Below, one piece after another: positions 23,226 through 35,787 of a stretch of 64,000 nucleotides of DNA. Position 1 is the stretch's first letter. Each line of letters opens with the position of its first letter. Location of the stretch: NCBI GenBank assembly GCA_020284085.1, contig JACEVL010000107.1:58564-122563 (forward strand), in the 5' to 3' direction. The notes under the pieces are model-generated. The model was not told where the DNA came from. It saw only the letters and a program-made list of their open reading frames with translations, and made no database searches. This DNA is from Aporrectodea caliginosa. Taxonomy: Eukaryota; Annelida; Clitellata; Crassiclitellata; Lumbricidae. The position numbers were made by a program, and so were the translations under genes.

Positions 23226-24074
23226 AGACAGCGAGAACTGTTAAAAAGAATTTTAAGCGAGAGTCTCTGTTGCCAGAAGATGTCGTTAAACTCCGGATCT
23301 ATCCATCCGCCACGATAGTTTAGCCAACAGAATAAGGTCGATGTTATCTTCCCTTGTCGAACACAAATACGCTTAACAATAATTGGTAATACAGTGCGCA
23401 TCTTAGACACCTATAAACATTTCCTTCAGTCGTTATAAATTAGGCAATTGCGTTCAATCGCCAGACCGAACTCCGCCACTGTTCGCTTTCTGACAGTGCC
23501 AGTCCCAACTCCCAAGCCTCGATAAAGGAGGAGGGCGACGCTAATGGTCTTTGTTACCACACAGCTAGTCGTTAAACAGCAAAACCACCAATCGCCAGAC
23601 CCTTTTAAACGCTGAGTATAATAGGGTAAGGTCGGCGTTAACGGCCCTTTTCGGCCATAAGATATATACGGAGACAGTGGAGAACTGCCTACCGTCAAAT
23701 GGTGCCAGTCTAAAGCCTGGATTAAGGAGGAGGAGGACGATGTTAAACAGTTTCTTTGGTTACGACACAGCATTGTTTTGCAGAAACTACATACAAGACG
23801 GAACACTGTCTTCTACTCTGTGTGGCCAGAAATATGGACTTGGCTTTGACCAGTTGCTTTTGTATTTGTGTTATATGTTCATCGGAGGAAGAAGATGAAG
23901 AAGAAGAAGAGCTTTCTCTTTCCTCTGATATACACCTTTGGATATTTTCTGATAATTGTCTCTCTTTAAACTTTTCTAACACTTAGTTAATCTGGTTTTG
24001 GAACTCGCCAGCAACTCCTTAAACTTGACTTTTCCTTACTACCTGAGCAGTTTCCTTCTTTTAACTTCTCACCA

Positions 24075-24300
24075 GTGTCAGCGATTTGTGGGTCATACTT
24101 GACAGTACTCTTTCGTTTGCTGAGCAATTGTCTAGTCTTACCCGGTCCAGTGACTATCACCTGTCATTTGACCCCTCTTCAATCGGTGTCGAACGCAGCT
24201 GCCTGTCTGATCGTCCTACTCCTCGCTATTCCCATATCTCCACTTTCACGTATGAGCATCTTCACTGGGAGCCGTGGGTATGAAGTGTTAGCCGCTTCAT
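24075..24300 (+). mobile_element. Possible LINE fragment
   Basis: Frames here read LWVILDSTLSFAEQLSSLTRSS-like and HISTFTYEHLHWEP-like. They resemble the HLGVxLDSxLSFxxHVxxLTRSCxF and LHWLP segments of non-LTR reverse transcriptases, but with frame breaks. This is a weak call, supported by the clearer equivalent at 59076-59294. Confidence 0.35.
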
Positions 24301-25556
24301 TTTCAGCACAGGATGCGGGTGACCAACCTTCACATCGACAATGCACGGTTAACATACTAGGCATAGCTATAGTTGGCGCAGGTGTAGCCAAAATCTGGAA
24401 ACAAATGTCTGCCCTGGATTCAAGCGTCACGATAACTTCGCACAACCCATGCAGTGCCAGTCCCAAGACAGAAGAAAGGAGGAGGGCGACAACAATGGCC
24501 GTGGTACCCATAAGATGTCGTTGAACACTGGAAGCATTGCTCATGTTTCAAGGGAGGTTCGGCAATTGGCCTTGCAATATGATTCATTAAACTATAAACG
24601 TCCTCAAAATTTCTCACTGATATAATTATTTGTAAATTCGCCACAACCGTTTAAACTCAATCACTGCCACTCCCAGAAACTACCTCTGCCAATGGAAATA
24701 TATCATAATATCACTAAATGCAAGGTCGGCTTTGACGGCCAGAAGATGTCGCTAAACAATGGATAATAGAGTTTTCTTCTTAAACACCTTTAACAAGTTT
24801 ACTTCCGAATATATAAATAGAGCAATTTCATTCAGTCGCAAGAATGCGACTGCGCCCGGGTTTATGGTAAGGTCGACGTTAACGGTCCTTGGCGACCACA
24901 AAACGAAGATGAACAGCTGACATAATTGTCTCCCATCGGGAGATGCCAGTCCGAAGACTGGATAAAGACTTATTAAAGAGAAGGGTGATGCTAATCACCT
25001 TCATTTGTTACGACACAGCGTTGTTGAACAGAAACTAACTCCAGCCATGGAAACATTTAAATTCATGCAAGTTGGGCGTAATCGGTTTTTGACGCTAAAA
25101 TAATTATGTCCCATATCAATACATAATAATACATTGATCACCTTAATACGCATTCTTCCGACATTATGAATTTGGTGATTGCGTTTTGTCAGTGCCAGTC
25201 TCAAGCATGTATGAAGAGGGAGGGTGACGCTAATGATCTTTGTAATCACACAGTGGTCGTTAAACAGTAAAAAACCAAGCAATCGACAGTAATTTTAATT
25301 TATGCTAATGATCCTTGTTATCGCACAGTGTCTTTGAACTGAAACTGCTACAGTACTACTAATCGACAATCTTGCGCGTTTTTGTTGGGGTTGTTATCAA
25401 TGTGCGCATAATTATGTAGGCTCGCATTCGTCGGCGCGCTTTTGCCATGCTCGCTTTTGTTACGGCGCCGTAACTCCCGCGTTAAAGTCACTGTCGCCTC
25501 GCATTCCGTCTCTCTTGCTCCTCGCTCTCACCCCTCCAACCGCATCTGTTTCTGGC

Positions 25557-25790
25557 TTTGTTGATCTGTCTGCCTGCCTTTCTGCCTGTCTGTTTGCTTG
25601 CTTGTCTGTCCGCCAGTCTGTTTGCCTGTGTGTCTGTCTGCCGTTTGTCTATTTGTCTGTCTGTCTGTCTGCCTACCTGCCTGTCTGTCTGTTTATCTGT
25701 CTGGCTGCCTGCTTGTCTCTTTGTCTGTTTGCCTACCTGTTTTTCTGCCTATCTGCATGCCTGCATGTCTGTCTGTCTGTCTCTGACTAT
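25557..25790. repeat. CTGT/CTGC degenerate microsatellite
   Basis: Tetranucleotide-like CTGT, CTGC and CTTG repeats. The Cys/Leu/Ser/Val-rich open frames in all three forward frames are artefacts. Confidence 0.95.
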
Positions 25791-26806
25791 TAGATGACCC
25801 AGCCCAACAATTATCGCCCAACTTCTGATGTCGTACGTGCAGGCGTAGGCAGTACTAATACACTACAAGGATGTATTGTTGCGATAAGCCTAACAGTTTT
25901 GGATAAAAATAGATGTAAACTAATTTACATCCTGGTTGATGACGCAAACAAGGGCGAAGAATGTTTAGCCTACATTGTCATAGATCGCTACCTGCGTGTT
26001 TCTTGTTACATCTGTAGCCATTTCTCTTATTATGCACAAACGTTTCATGAGGTTAACGTTAGTAATTTGAAAATCATCGTGTAATTAAGCAAGTAGGCCT
26101 TGTATCTTATAGTACCGGTCTATAAAGCCGTTCTCATAATATTATTATTTATTTATGTAGCCTGCGAGCACAATGGGCGCATGTGTTTGAAAACACAGGC
26201 TAACAGGATAACGGGAAATAACAGTGAACAGCAGAAACGAACATTTGGATTTTCTACGACTCACAAGAAAGGTAAGCAGAAAGAAACAACTGTATTACTA
26301 ACATTCAAACGGAGAAATATCGACGACGCAATAATTGATAAAGCTAACTTAAAAACCAAGGAAAAGTGTGCGTTTATAAAAGGGTAAAACTTTAATGAGG
26401 TTCTGGAAACTGTTGTATACTGTCTTGTATGAAGACAGAATATAAATAATATCTAAGAAGATAACCTTTAACGGCAATTTTAAGTTTTAACAAGCGCGCG
26501 AGGTTTCTATCGAGGCTATTGAAGCTTACGTATTTTACTGTAGACCTTTATAGTCCAGGCGGTACACGAATGTATACTGCACTTTTTGAACACGGATTGC
26601 CGCTTTGCACAGTTGTAGTTGGAACCTGAGAGAACATTACATTTTTAGGAAGGGAAGGCATTCTAAATTTCCATTAGAATTCAAGATGGCGGTTTTTTTC
26701 CAAAATGGCAGACCGAAATTAAGATTTCGGCTTCTAGCTCACTTAGATTCATTATCTTGTTGTCATTTAACCACAATAAGTACTGTTTCATTTAATATCA
26801 AACTTA
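25791..26806. other. No recognised gene
   Basis: Two open frames of about 95 codons (25794-26084, 26100-26387) resemble no family. The second contains a basic, lysine-rich C-terminal part. They could be chance frames. No transposon ends were identified before 26807. Confidence 0.35.
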
Positions 26807-27782
26807 TTCACCCTCTGGTTACCAAGGGGGTGGTATCCACCCCCCGTAAGTTTTTTCATCTCAAACTTTTTCCGTATGGAATCAAAATTTGACCTTTTAA
26901 GTAGCTGTAGGGGGTTCATTTACACACGTTTTGAGGTAAAATGTGAGATGTTATCTCACACCGTTCAAACGTTATACCCAATATACCCGAGGTACCAGGG
27001 GGGGGGTGGATACCACCCTCCTAGATTTTCGACTAAATCTTATCCGTCATTTAATATTAAGAGACACAAATTATACCTTTCTATAGAGGGAATGTGGGGC
27101 TACATTGGTCACCCAGTTGACCTGAGACAACCGGAATTGCTGAAAATAAATTAAAATATATGAAAATAGGTTACACTTTCACACATTTTTCATGTTTTTT
27201 TCGATTAAAACGTATTCATAATTTATTTTTGAAGAGAAATAAATTATGCCGTTGCATAGACGACATGTAGAGCTATTTTTTGATACTGATTAATTTGGTT
27301 TTTGTTGACCGGAAGTGTTCAAAATAAATAATAATACGCGTAATCTGTGTGAAAATGGCTGAATACAGCATCACAGCGTAAACAGATATATAGGCTATGC
27401 CCGGATATATATATGGATATATATGTATGGATATATATTTATACGTATATAAACATGTATGTGTGCATCTTGGATACATAGATCAGTTTAAAAACACACA
27501 TAATCTTATATTTTGTTTATCCAAAAAGTACAAAATGTACGCAATAATATAAAATATCGCTATTTATCGGTTCCTTTGTTAAAAATGATGTGATTTCACG
27601 GTGCATTCACATAATGTACAACTAAATATACCATTCATTTTGTAGAGAATTGAATGCTGAATCCATTGGTATATTACAAGATATGATATGTGAAACCAAA
27701 CCCGATATCCAGGGGGTGGGTGGTAACCACTCCCTCCCTTTGGTAGCCAACGTCACAAAAAAGCTTGGTGGCCTGAGGTGAA
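26807..27782. mobile_element. TTAA-type element, same family as 22257, ~968 bp
   Basis: The left end is TTCA then CCCTCTGGTTACCAAGG, with a nearby GGGGTGGTATCCACCCC palindrome. The right end is CTTGGTGGCCTGAGG then TGAA. Both flanking tetramers are one change from TTAA. The interior is closely similar to 30866-32009 and 22261-23221. It is older than those by its decayed termini and non-coding. Confidence 0.85.
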
Positions 27783-28187
27783 AGGCATTTCAATGCTGTT
27801 TACGAAACACATAAAGTTTTTGGAAAACATATCATTTTTAGTCGTATTTCTATAATGTTATTTTCGATCCTGTGTGAAAGTGACGGTAACGGAGTGGACA
27901 ATTTTCAAATTCAAACGCAGCAGGTAAATAAACAGTAAAGCATTTATCCAAAATAACAATGGAAACATTAATCTCATCAATAGTAAATTCGTAGAAATAA
28001 TTGATTTTAAATAATTATGGCGAGTTTTTGTTTAAAAATCGTTGTGACAACAGAAATGTCTGATTGATCTAATAGCAGAATATGACTAATGTTTCAAGAC
28101 ACTTAATATAGCGCTCTGTAAATACTTCAGAGTTTCATTGCAGGAGTGAGTAGTCAACTGGTGTAAATAAGCACGTTCAAAGCAAGT
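27783..28187. other. Upstream region of the Mab-21-like gene
   Basis: AT-rich DNA between a TTAA element and the first block conserved between the two Mab-21-like copies. A promoter would be expected here, but no TATA box or other clear element can be singled out. Confidence 0.35.
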
Positions 28188-28481
28188 TTGAAAATGTTGC
28201 TGAACGTAGTAAAATGTTGCAGAAAATGTAAATGTGTTGTCACCGTTTGTCTCTCATTTCGACACCGACATCCAATGTTTAGTTGGATGTGGCACATTTT
28301 GTTGGCCATTTATAATTGGTCTCAACTGAAGATTTGTCGAAATAGAAGTCCATGTTACATCAATGACTTCCAATGCAGGAACCTAATCTACTTCTATGGC
28401 GACGTTGGTTGCGTTGTTCAATGGGATGCCAGCACATTACAAAGTCAAACGTTTTTAGATTTGTTCAGTGACAGGCGTTGA
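28188..28481 (+). other. Conserved block upstream of Mab-21-like exon (possible 5' exon)
   Basis: This block is similar to the minus-strand block 58709-59040 upstream of the paralogue at 57.5 kb. The shared frame reads YINDFQCRNLIYFYG and VQWDASTL in both. The order and spacing relative to the next exon are the same in the two copies. It may be a 5' untranslated or coding exon. The frame has no recognised domain, so coding is uncertain. Confidence 0.45.
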
Positions 28482-28823
28482 CCAGTAGAGATTGTTTCGC
28501 ATGATTATTATGTTTAATTAAATGTTAATTGCCTGGATTGTAATAATTATTGTATGTTTGGGTAAAAGTTACCTATCACCACTGTGACTGTGTTTTTAGA
28601 ATAATTTAAAGTAGGCCTAGGTTGTCTTCAGAACACGATCGTCCGAAATGTGAATGAGGAAGGTGGTTGTTACAATTTGTTTTGGGTGACACTTAGCATT
28701 AGATTTTAATGATGGTGAAAACGGTGACGATTATGAAGACAATAGCGATGATGAAGATCATAAAATAACGATGACGATGATTTTGACAATTTTTCGGCGG
28801 GAAATGTGTCTTTTCAATTATAG

Positions 28824-31800
28824 ATGACAGACCATGCGATTAAATCGATTGAAGAAAAGGCATCTCTGTTCATTGTTAGCACTTGCCAATTACTTCCAAA
28901 ATCGTTTTCTACTGTTTCTGACTGTATGCATGACTTAGTCATGTCACAGAGTCCTGCACGCACAAAATATACGATTTCGTGTGGCAGCACTAAGGAGTTC
29001 TATATTCAACCACTGAATCCATGCATCGGCGACTATGATGAGTTAGTATGCAACAATGACCTGTTGGCCTTCACTGGCGACTTACCTATGTTGCCAAGTG
29101 ATATGAGTGGCCTATTCGAAAGCATTAAATTCTTCAAGATTGAACCATACCATAAGTATCCAGGTTTCGTTCAATTACGAATATTGGGTGATATGAACTT
29201 ATAACTGGAAATGCAAAAAGTACGAATTTAACTATACAGCTCATCCAGGTGAATACTTGGTGTTAGATATGGCTTCTGCTGTAACAGAGCATTCGGTATA
29301 TGCCAATCAAGTAAGGAATGACGTCGCACTCCCAAGAATTATTTGTGGTCCAGCAATTAAAGCTGAAATAGATTCAAACGTAAATTTGGGATATGACGCA
29401 GTCAAAGCCTTATTTTGCCCTCAGTGGCCTACAGAAGCCAAAAATTGGCCTACTCGACTAAGAAAATACGGATGGCCAACAATGGATACCATCTCCGAAG
29501 TTTTACAAAATGGTTGTCATGTGGTTTATTCTCAACATCGTTCTTTCAGATACGATAAATACCAGTTTAGATTGTCATTTTCAGTCGCAGAGGTAATTTT
29601 ACTTCAGAGTTGGACTCAAATCCAACAGATTGTCTATCATTTGCTGAGATTCTTTGCAAAGAAGGAATTGATACAAAAGGATTGTCCAAAGGAGGATGAG
29701 GTTCTCTGTCCGTATCATTTAAAAACGTTGATGTTATGGTCTTGTGAAAAGATGCCCCCGGAATGGTGGAATTCTTTTTCTGTTATTGCAATTTGCTGTG
29801 AGTTGCTAAAAAATCTTTTAGAATGGCTACAGAGGAGATATTGTCCGAACTATTTTATTCCTGAAGCAAATCTATTTCATGAGCCAATGAGCTCCGCAAT
29901 TCTTCACCAGACCAAAAGACGACTAAATGAATTCCGCAACTCTGGCAATCTTTCTATTTGGTTCGTGGAAAATTACATACTGCCAATCACTCGGACACAA
30001 TTTAAAAATAGGAAAACAAAGAAAATAATACCTGACTTCATGGATTGTTTGCTGCCGCTCCTTCAATTTCGGAAAGAGTTTGAATTAAAACATTTGGATT
30101 CAAAACTTTCTTTCAGAATCGCAAATTCTAATAGAATTAATCGTCGTACAATTAAAAACGGTTATTATTCAGGATTGCGCAAGTCTTTACAAGAAGAACA
30201 AGAACCAACTTGCAATCCAAAACTTAGTAGTAGAATGCCATATCTTCCAACAATAGAGAAGATCTTGTGTTTCAGGTACTATGTCATTGTACTGTATAGT
30301 TTGCATGCTGCACATGGTTTATGTTACGGAGAGATATCTTGGGAGAGCAGTCTCTTTGTTGAACTTGTCGAAGCTATGTTGATTCACCCTAAAATAAGGT
30401 CACAGCATCATAACTTTCCGAAAACGTACACAGAACAAAGTAGTCGGTTTCAATACCTGCGTGCTCAGGGTCTCATGGAACATTTAACTGGATCAAATAG
30501 CTCTTCAGAATTTCAACTAGTGTCTCTCATGTCAAAAGAGTTTCTTATTAAGGCTTTAGAATATGATAATTCCAAATCGAATGGCATTGCTCCTTCAGCT
30601 TTAGCCTATCTCGCTGCACTCCATTTTGCCAAATCAGAATACGTAACAGCAATACGCTTATGCTCGGCAGTTCTCGTAGATCAGACTCCTCAAAATGACA
30701 AAGAAACACTGAATGCAGGTTGCTTGTTGTTTATTGACGATATCGCAAGAATCGTTGGATTGTGTGTGCTTCACAAGAAGATCACCGAAAGAAATCATCG
30801 TTATATTGACAGACTGCTTTATCTTGATCTGCGTCTTTCACCAGAGGTTTTTGTTCATTATTTAACCCTCGGGCTACCAAGGGGGGTGGTTGCCACCCCC
30901 TAGGTTTTTTTCATCTCAAACTTTTTCAGTATGGAATCAAAATTTGACCTTTTAGGTAGCTGTAGGGGGTTCATTTATACACGTTTTGAGGTAAAATGTG
31001 AGATGATATCTCACACCGTTCAAAAGTTATACCCAATATACCCGAGGTACCAGGGGGTGGATACACCCCCCTTAGATTTTCGACTATATCTTATTCGTCA
31101 TTTAATATTTAAGAGACACAAATTATACCATTCTATAGAGGGAATGTGGGGCTACATTTCTATAGTCACTGAGTTGACCTGAGACAACCAGAAGTGCTCA
31201 AAATAAATTAAAATGTATGAAACTAGGTTACACTTTCACACATTTTTCATGTTTTTTCGATTATAACGTATTCATAATTTATTTTTGAAGAGAAATAAAT
31301 TATGCCGTTGCATAGAGGACACGTAGTGCTATTTTTTCATACTGATTAATTTGTTTTATGATGACCGGAAGTGTTCAAAATAAATAATAATACGCGTAAT
31401 ATGCGTGAAAAATGGCTGAATGGAAGGACTCCCCCTTAGTTTTATGTCTGTAGCGTAGTCGTTTGTCTTCCTGGAAGAGAAACAAAGACATCATTCTTTA
31501 GAGGGAATGTAGGGCTTCATTTGCGTACCTACATCTTTGTCTTTTGAATACCGGAAGTGATCAAACTAAATAATAATACGCGTAATCTGTGTGAAAATGG
31601 CTGAATACGGCATTACAACGTAAACCGATATATATATGTATGGATATATATGTATGGATGTACATTTATACTATATAAACATGTGTAGCGATGATTGTGT
31701 GTATCTTTTATACTTAGATCAGTTTCAAAACACACATAATCTTATATTTGATTATCCAAAAAGTAAAAAATGTACGCAATAATATAAAATATCACTAATT

Positions 31801-32828
31801 AATGGGTTCCATTGTTGAAAGTGATGTAATTTCGAGATGCATTCACATAATGTACAACTAAATATACCATTCTGTGCAGAAATGAATGCTGAATCCATTG
31901 CTATATTACAAGTTATGATATGTGAAACCAAACACGAAATCCAGGGGGGGTGGTAACCACCCACCCCCTTGGTAGTCCGTGTTACAAAAAAAGCTTGGTA
32001 GCCCTAGGGTTAACTATTCTATCAACTGAAAGCAAATCCACTAGACTTACCAGATTCAGCATCTCCAATGGACTGAAGGCTTTAAGAAAGAAGAAATATA
32101 GGCCTATTGTTCCGATGAAGTCACGCACTCATTTCAATGCTACAAGACAGATCGTTTATCGCAGAACAGATTCCTTGACAGAAACCGAGATATCAAGTAT
32201 GAATCCCATGATAAATAAACAAACAGTAATTGATTATTTGATGGAATATGTTTTAGAAAATATGAGATCATTCTACAGTGTGATTCGCAATGACTTTGGT
32301 ATCCAGTGCAACACAGTAGATTGCTATCGTGCTTTATACCTTTACAAGTGTCGTCAATACGATACAGTTTTGCGCTTATGTGAGCGAATTCTTCGTGAGT
32401 CTGAAATGAAGAATGATTTAAAGGTGTTTGCATATACGAATGTTTTGTTGTTGCCACCTTTTGACTCATTTTTCGATAGAGACGTACAGTTATTGCTTGG
32501 ATTAAACACACTCTGTTATTATTTATTACCGCTGAATGATGAGATGCGGAAATTTGGGAAACACGCGCTTCTCTTCAATATAATGCAATTTGAATGGGGT
32601 GATAAATTCACAGAATCCCCAATGAATCGTCACATCATTAGATGCCACTTTATTCTTGGAAGACATTTTCTTGTAAGATATTTAAAAGTCAGATGTTGTA
32701 TCGACTGCATTCTTCCGTATTCAGAAGCAATGAAAGGGTTTGCTGCTCAGAAAACAACTAATCGTCCATTTGAAGACATCATTCGCAGATTTCTTCTACG
32801 AAAGCTCATATTATTAAAAAGTAATTAA
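28824..32828 (+). pseudogene. Mab-21/cGAS-like nucleotidyltransferase-fold gene, disrupted
   Basis: The main exon starts at ATG 28824, right after an acceptor (TTTTCAATTATAG). Residues about 50-75 carry the nucleotidyltransferase signature (CGSTKEFY, GS at 54-55, then GDYDEL with Asp70 and Asp72). Next come FTGDLPMLPS, and after a frame change WKCKKYEF and GEYLVLDMASAVTEHS. Further on are the Mab-21 core features FRLSFSVAEVILLQSW, LCPYHLKTLMLWSCEKMP and CPNYFIPEANLF. A long helical C-terminal part follows (ETLNAGCLLFIDDIARIVGL, RLYLDLRLSPEVF-like). Two lesions are visible. One is a single extra T near 29199, placed by comparison with the paralogue at 57.6 kb. The other is a 1,144-bp TTAA element at 30862-32013. 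The frame resumes exactly after the element and ends at TAA 32826-32828. Mab-21-fold proteins include cyclic-dinucleotide-making immune sensors (cGLRs); whether this one was catalytic is unknown. Confidence 0.85.
30862..32013. mobile_element. TTAA-type element inside the Mab-21-like coding region, 1,144 bp
   Basis: TTAA lies at 30862-30865 and 32010-32013. Terminal repeats are CCCTCGGGCTACCAA and TTGGTAGCCCTAGGG (one mismatch). Subterminal palindromes are GGGGGTGGTTGCCACCCCC (30882-30900) and GGGGTGGTAACCACCCACCCC near 31945-31966. The interior resembles 22261-23221, with an extra segment. No transposase is encoded. The host reading frame is continuous across one copy of TTAA. Confidence 0.95.
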
Positions 32829-32923
32829 AAAGTTTATTCGTATCAATGACAAAATTGTGTTTCCGTGTTATATGTGTATTTCGTTATATGTGATGCTGAA
32901 TACTTTAATGGAATTATTATTAT

Positions 32924-32925
<2 letters not shown>

Positions 32926-32964
<39 letters not shown>

Positions 32965-32970
32965 TAATAC
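32926..32970. repeat. (AAT)n microsatellite
   Basis: About 14 AAT repeats just downstream of the Mab-21-like gene. Confidence 0.9.
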
Positions 32971-33169
32971 TTGAACTTACTTCAACGGTATTGCAACGTC
33001 GTAATGTGGCGTAGTGTGGCGACTTCAGTGTGGGAAAGAAAAATCTTACTGCCGGGATAGGAGAAGCAGCTGCTAGGATCTTCAAATTGTTGCCATAAGC
33101 CAGTTTCATTAACGTGAATCGAAGTCGGCTCCCTCATTATTTCACTGGGACACAAGAGAGGAAGGAATT

Positions 33170-33171
<2 letters not shown>

Positions 33172-33239
<68 letters not shown>
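33172..33239. repeat. (GA)n microsatellite
   Basis: About 34 uninterrupted GA repeats. The Arg/Glu frame through it is spurious. Confidence 0.97.
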
Positions 33240-33242
<3 letters not shown>

Positions 33243-34089
33243 ACTTTGTTCATAGCGTCATTAACTCTTTCAGCTGGGTTCGACACGTGGCAATAACTCC
33301 TCTAAACCACTCAATCATTACTTGCATGAGAATGAATTGTTGTACGACTTCAAAATGTTCTTTGAAGGCGCTATATGTGTATATTTAACAACAGGAGGCA
33401 AATTCGATAAATTTCCGTCTTCTCCTTTGGACGGTTCACGGTTTACATAAAGAGTAAAATTATAATTTGTAATTTTTAAATACATTGTAGGGCATGAGTT
33501 AGTAATAAAAAAAATATTTCTATTATATTATTTAGATGACTAGTATGAGATTTTTTTTATAAAGTCCAACTTTAACCCGAAATTGCATTGTCCTGTCTAG
33601 TGGTGAGTCAATTCACCGTTACGTTAGAGTAACAGAGGAAACGCTGAACTGATGTTTTATAATTTTTAGATCATTAACTTACATAATAGGCTATCCATTG
33701 CCCTGTATGGTATTTATTCACTTATTAACGAACTAAATAATAAAAAAATCTCTGTCTTTAAATACTGGTTACAACACCGTTACGAATGTGTTTCTGCCAT
33801 CTGTGGAATAAATATTATTGAAAACTCTCGGTTTTTGAATTGACATCTTCGATAGCAGTCTGCGTTGATTTTACCAACAAGAAATCAATATGGATGTTTG
33901 CTTTTGTTGACAATTTTCGGTAATATCCGGTAATGTAATAGTATAAAAAAGATTTACAACTCCGTGACTGTAATTATTGCACTTTTCGTATATCTATAAT
34001 TTTTGTTCTTTCAAAAATAATATTGAAACTGGCAGCCTGGCCACTATAAACTAACTATTTTTTATATCTTAATTCACAAATCCAAAATT
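33240..34089. other. No feature seen
   Basis: AT-rich unique-looking DNA without open frames of note, RNA genes or transposon ends. Confidence 0.4.
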
Positions 34090-34335
34090 CGCGGCGAATA
34101 TAGACTAAGCCTATATCCTTAGTTTGTGCGCATTTTCACGATTTCACGTCTGTCGATAATGCACTGTTTATTTTTTGTACTAATTAACGAAAATAACGAT
34201 GCATTTTCGTTATTGTTATTTTCGTTATAGTTAAAGTCAATTATATTTTTTAGTTATAGTTATCGTTAACGAACTCATTTTATTTTTGTTAACAAACATT
34301 TCGCTACCGTTAGGCCTATCGTTAACGAGAATCAC
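34090..34335. repeat. Self-complementary CGTTA/TAACG-rich repeat
   Basis: Repeated TTTTCGTTATAGTTA and ATCGTTAACGA units can fold back on one another. The right edge GAATCACCCTGG could be the inverted CAGGGTGATTC end of a hAT-like MITE. The left end is not identified. Confidence 0.45.
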
Positions 34336-34378
34336 CCTGGTTTATTATGGTCACTTTCAGTTAGACTTTTTACCTGTG

Positions 34379-34968
34379 AGCAGGGCTTAAAGTGGGCATG
34401 GACGGTCATGGACGGCGTCCAGGCACTTATTTTCAAGGCTGGACGCCGTCCTGCCACTTATTAGGCCAGCACAGCCTGGACGCCGTTCATGCAGCGGCCA
34501 TGCAACAGTGTAATTCCTCGATCTACGTAACTTTAAAAAGCATTTAATTTTTTAAAGATTTCACTGAAATATCATATTGTCTTTCTGATTTCTTAATGTG
34601 TTCTACCGTGTAAGTGTAACTTGTTTCTCCACCTCATTCCTTACTTGTACATTCTAGTTAACTTTCATCATCAAATCGCACGTCATATAACGCGCTTCCG
34701 GTTTTATCGTCTGAGTTTTCGTAGGCCATAACAACTAGGGCCTAGTTTATGGTCTACCTGACTGTCACATGACTCACATCCACTGTGAGTCTTGTCTTGA
34801 CTGTTTCATAACTGAATGAACATATCAAGTTAAATTACTTCAATACAACGCATTGATACAACACGATACGATTCACCTAGACCTATGCAACACCCACTGT
34901 CCCGGTTTTACGTAATTCACCAGCAAGACCCAGAAACTGTTGAGATACACCATACGACTTCATGATCT
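34379..34968 (+). repeat. ~590-bp dispersed repeat, inverted copy of 12889-13462
   Basis: It begins CAGGGCTTAAAGTGGGCATG and contains several GGACGGCGTCCAGGC-type units in both orientations. It ends near CCATACGACTTCATGATC. The CAGGGC start suggests a hAT-like non-autonomous element, but no 8-bp duplication could be confirmed. Confidence 0.65.
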
Positions 34969-35059
34969 TTGGCTATCCTTCTGATTGGCATAATCTGAAA
35001 ACACATATTTTATATGTTCTCTATCGACATCTTATGAAGCATGTTCACGTCGGCTTTAC

Positions 35060-35180
35060 ACCATGATGAAGTATCACTAGCGATTAAACGTATCTGTTGA
35101 ATTTACAGCGTCCGAAGAAAGTGTTTTTAAAGGTGTCTAAGATGACCACTGGATCATTAATTGTTAAGATATTTTATTTA
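35060..35180 (-). repeat. Inverted piece of the 20-25 kb repeat family
   Basis: On the minus strand it reads GTCATCTTAGACACCTTTAA followed by a TTTCTTCGGACGCTG-like stretch, as in 23395-23440. Non-coding. Confidence 0.45.
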
Positions 35181-35787
35181 TAAAAATTATATACTAACCC
35201 AAATCAACTGGAACATGCAATAGTAGGCTCCGTGTTTCCGTTAACGCCCAAATGGTCGCTTTTACGTCCGTAAAAAGCGTCCAAAACCACCAGATATTTT
35301 CGGTGTAACAGCCATAAGCAATGAGCTATGTCTAAAACAATTCTAGGGCATGACATAAATAGCCTACGTCCTCTTTTTCAACTCTAACGGAAACACTGCA
35401 GTGAGTTACTAACATACTTACCTATTTACCTCAATAATACAGATTCAAATGCATTCAAGGGGTGATCGATATAGAAATACGTTCGACCGCTGGAACAACT
35501 AACTATTTTGTTTGATTGATTCAATTGCTTGACTGACTGACTGAATTTTTTATTGTCTGACTGAATGATTGATTGATCCCATTGTTTCATTTGTAGGACT
35601 GACTGCTTGATAAACAGTTACTGAAGCACCCCAGAATTTCCATTTATAACAATACGATGGCACCAAAGTGTATTTTTTGAAGGGATTATAATCCACTGTT
35701 TAGCTGAACACCGAGGATTCCAGGGCCGCTGATGTCAGTCTCACCTCGCAACCAGTCGAGCGGATGCTGATGAAAATGGCGATAGTA

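Larger units (their letters stand above)
20200..25400. repeat. Degenerate dispersed repeat landscape
   Basis: Several motifs recur at irregular spacing. AGATGTCGCTAAAC-like sites lie near 20248, 21145, 21670, 23278, 24505 and 24745. ACACAGCGTCGTTGAACAGAAAC-like sites lie near 20500, 21060, 21570, 23560, 23766, 25013, 25248 and 25325. GGAGGAGGGTGACGCTAAT-like sites lie near 20465, 23525, 23725, 24475 and 25217. Two TTAA elements (21810-23225) interrupt the tract. Short open frames here are not credible genes. It looks like an old, diverged family of longer repeats; further inverted pieces lie at 19575, 35060 and 36222. Confidence 0.6.

Noticed and set aside
25515..25797. Cys/Leu/Ser-rich frames in three forward frames that look like a secreted cysteine-rich protein
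   Set aside because: They come from a CTGT/CTGC microsatellite, and all three frames give the same composition.
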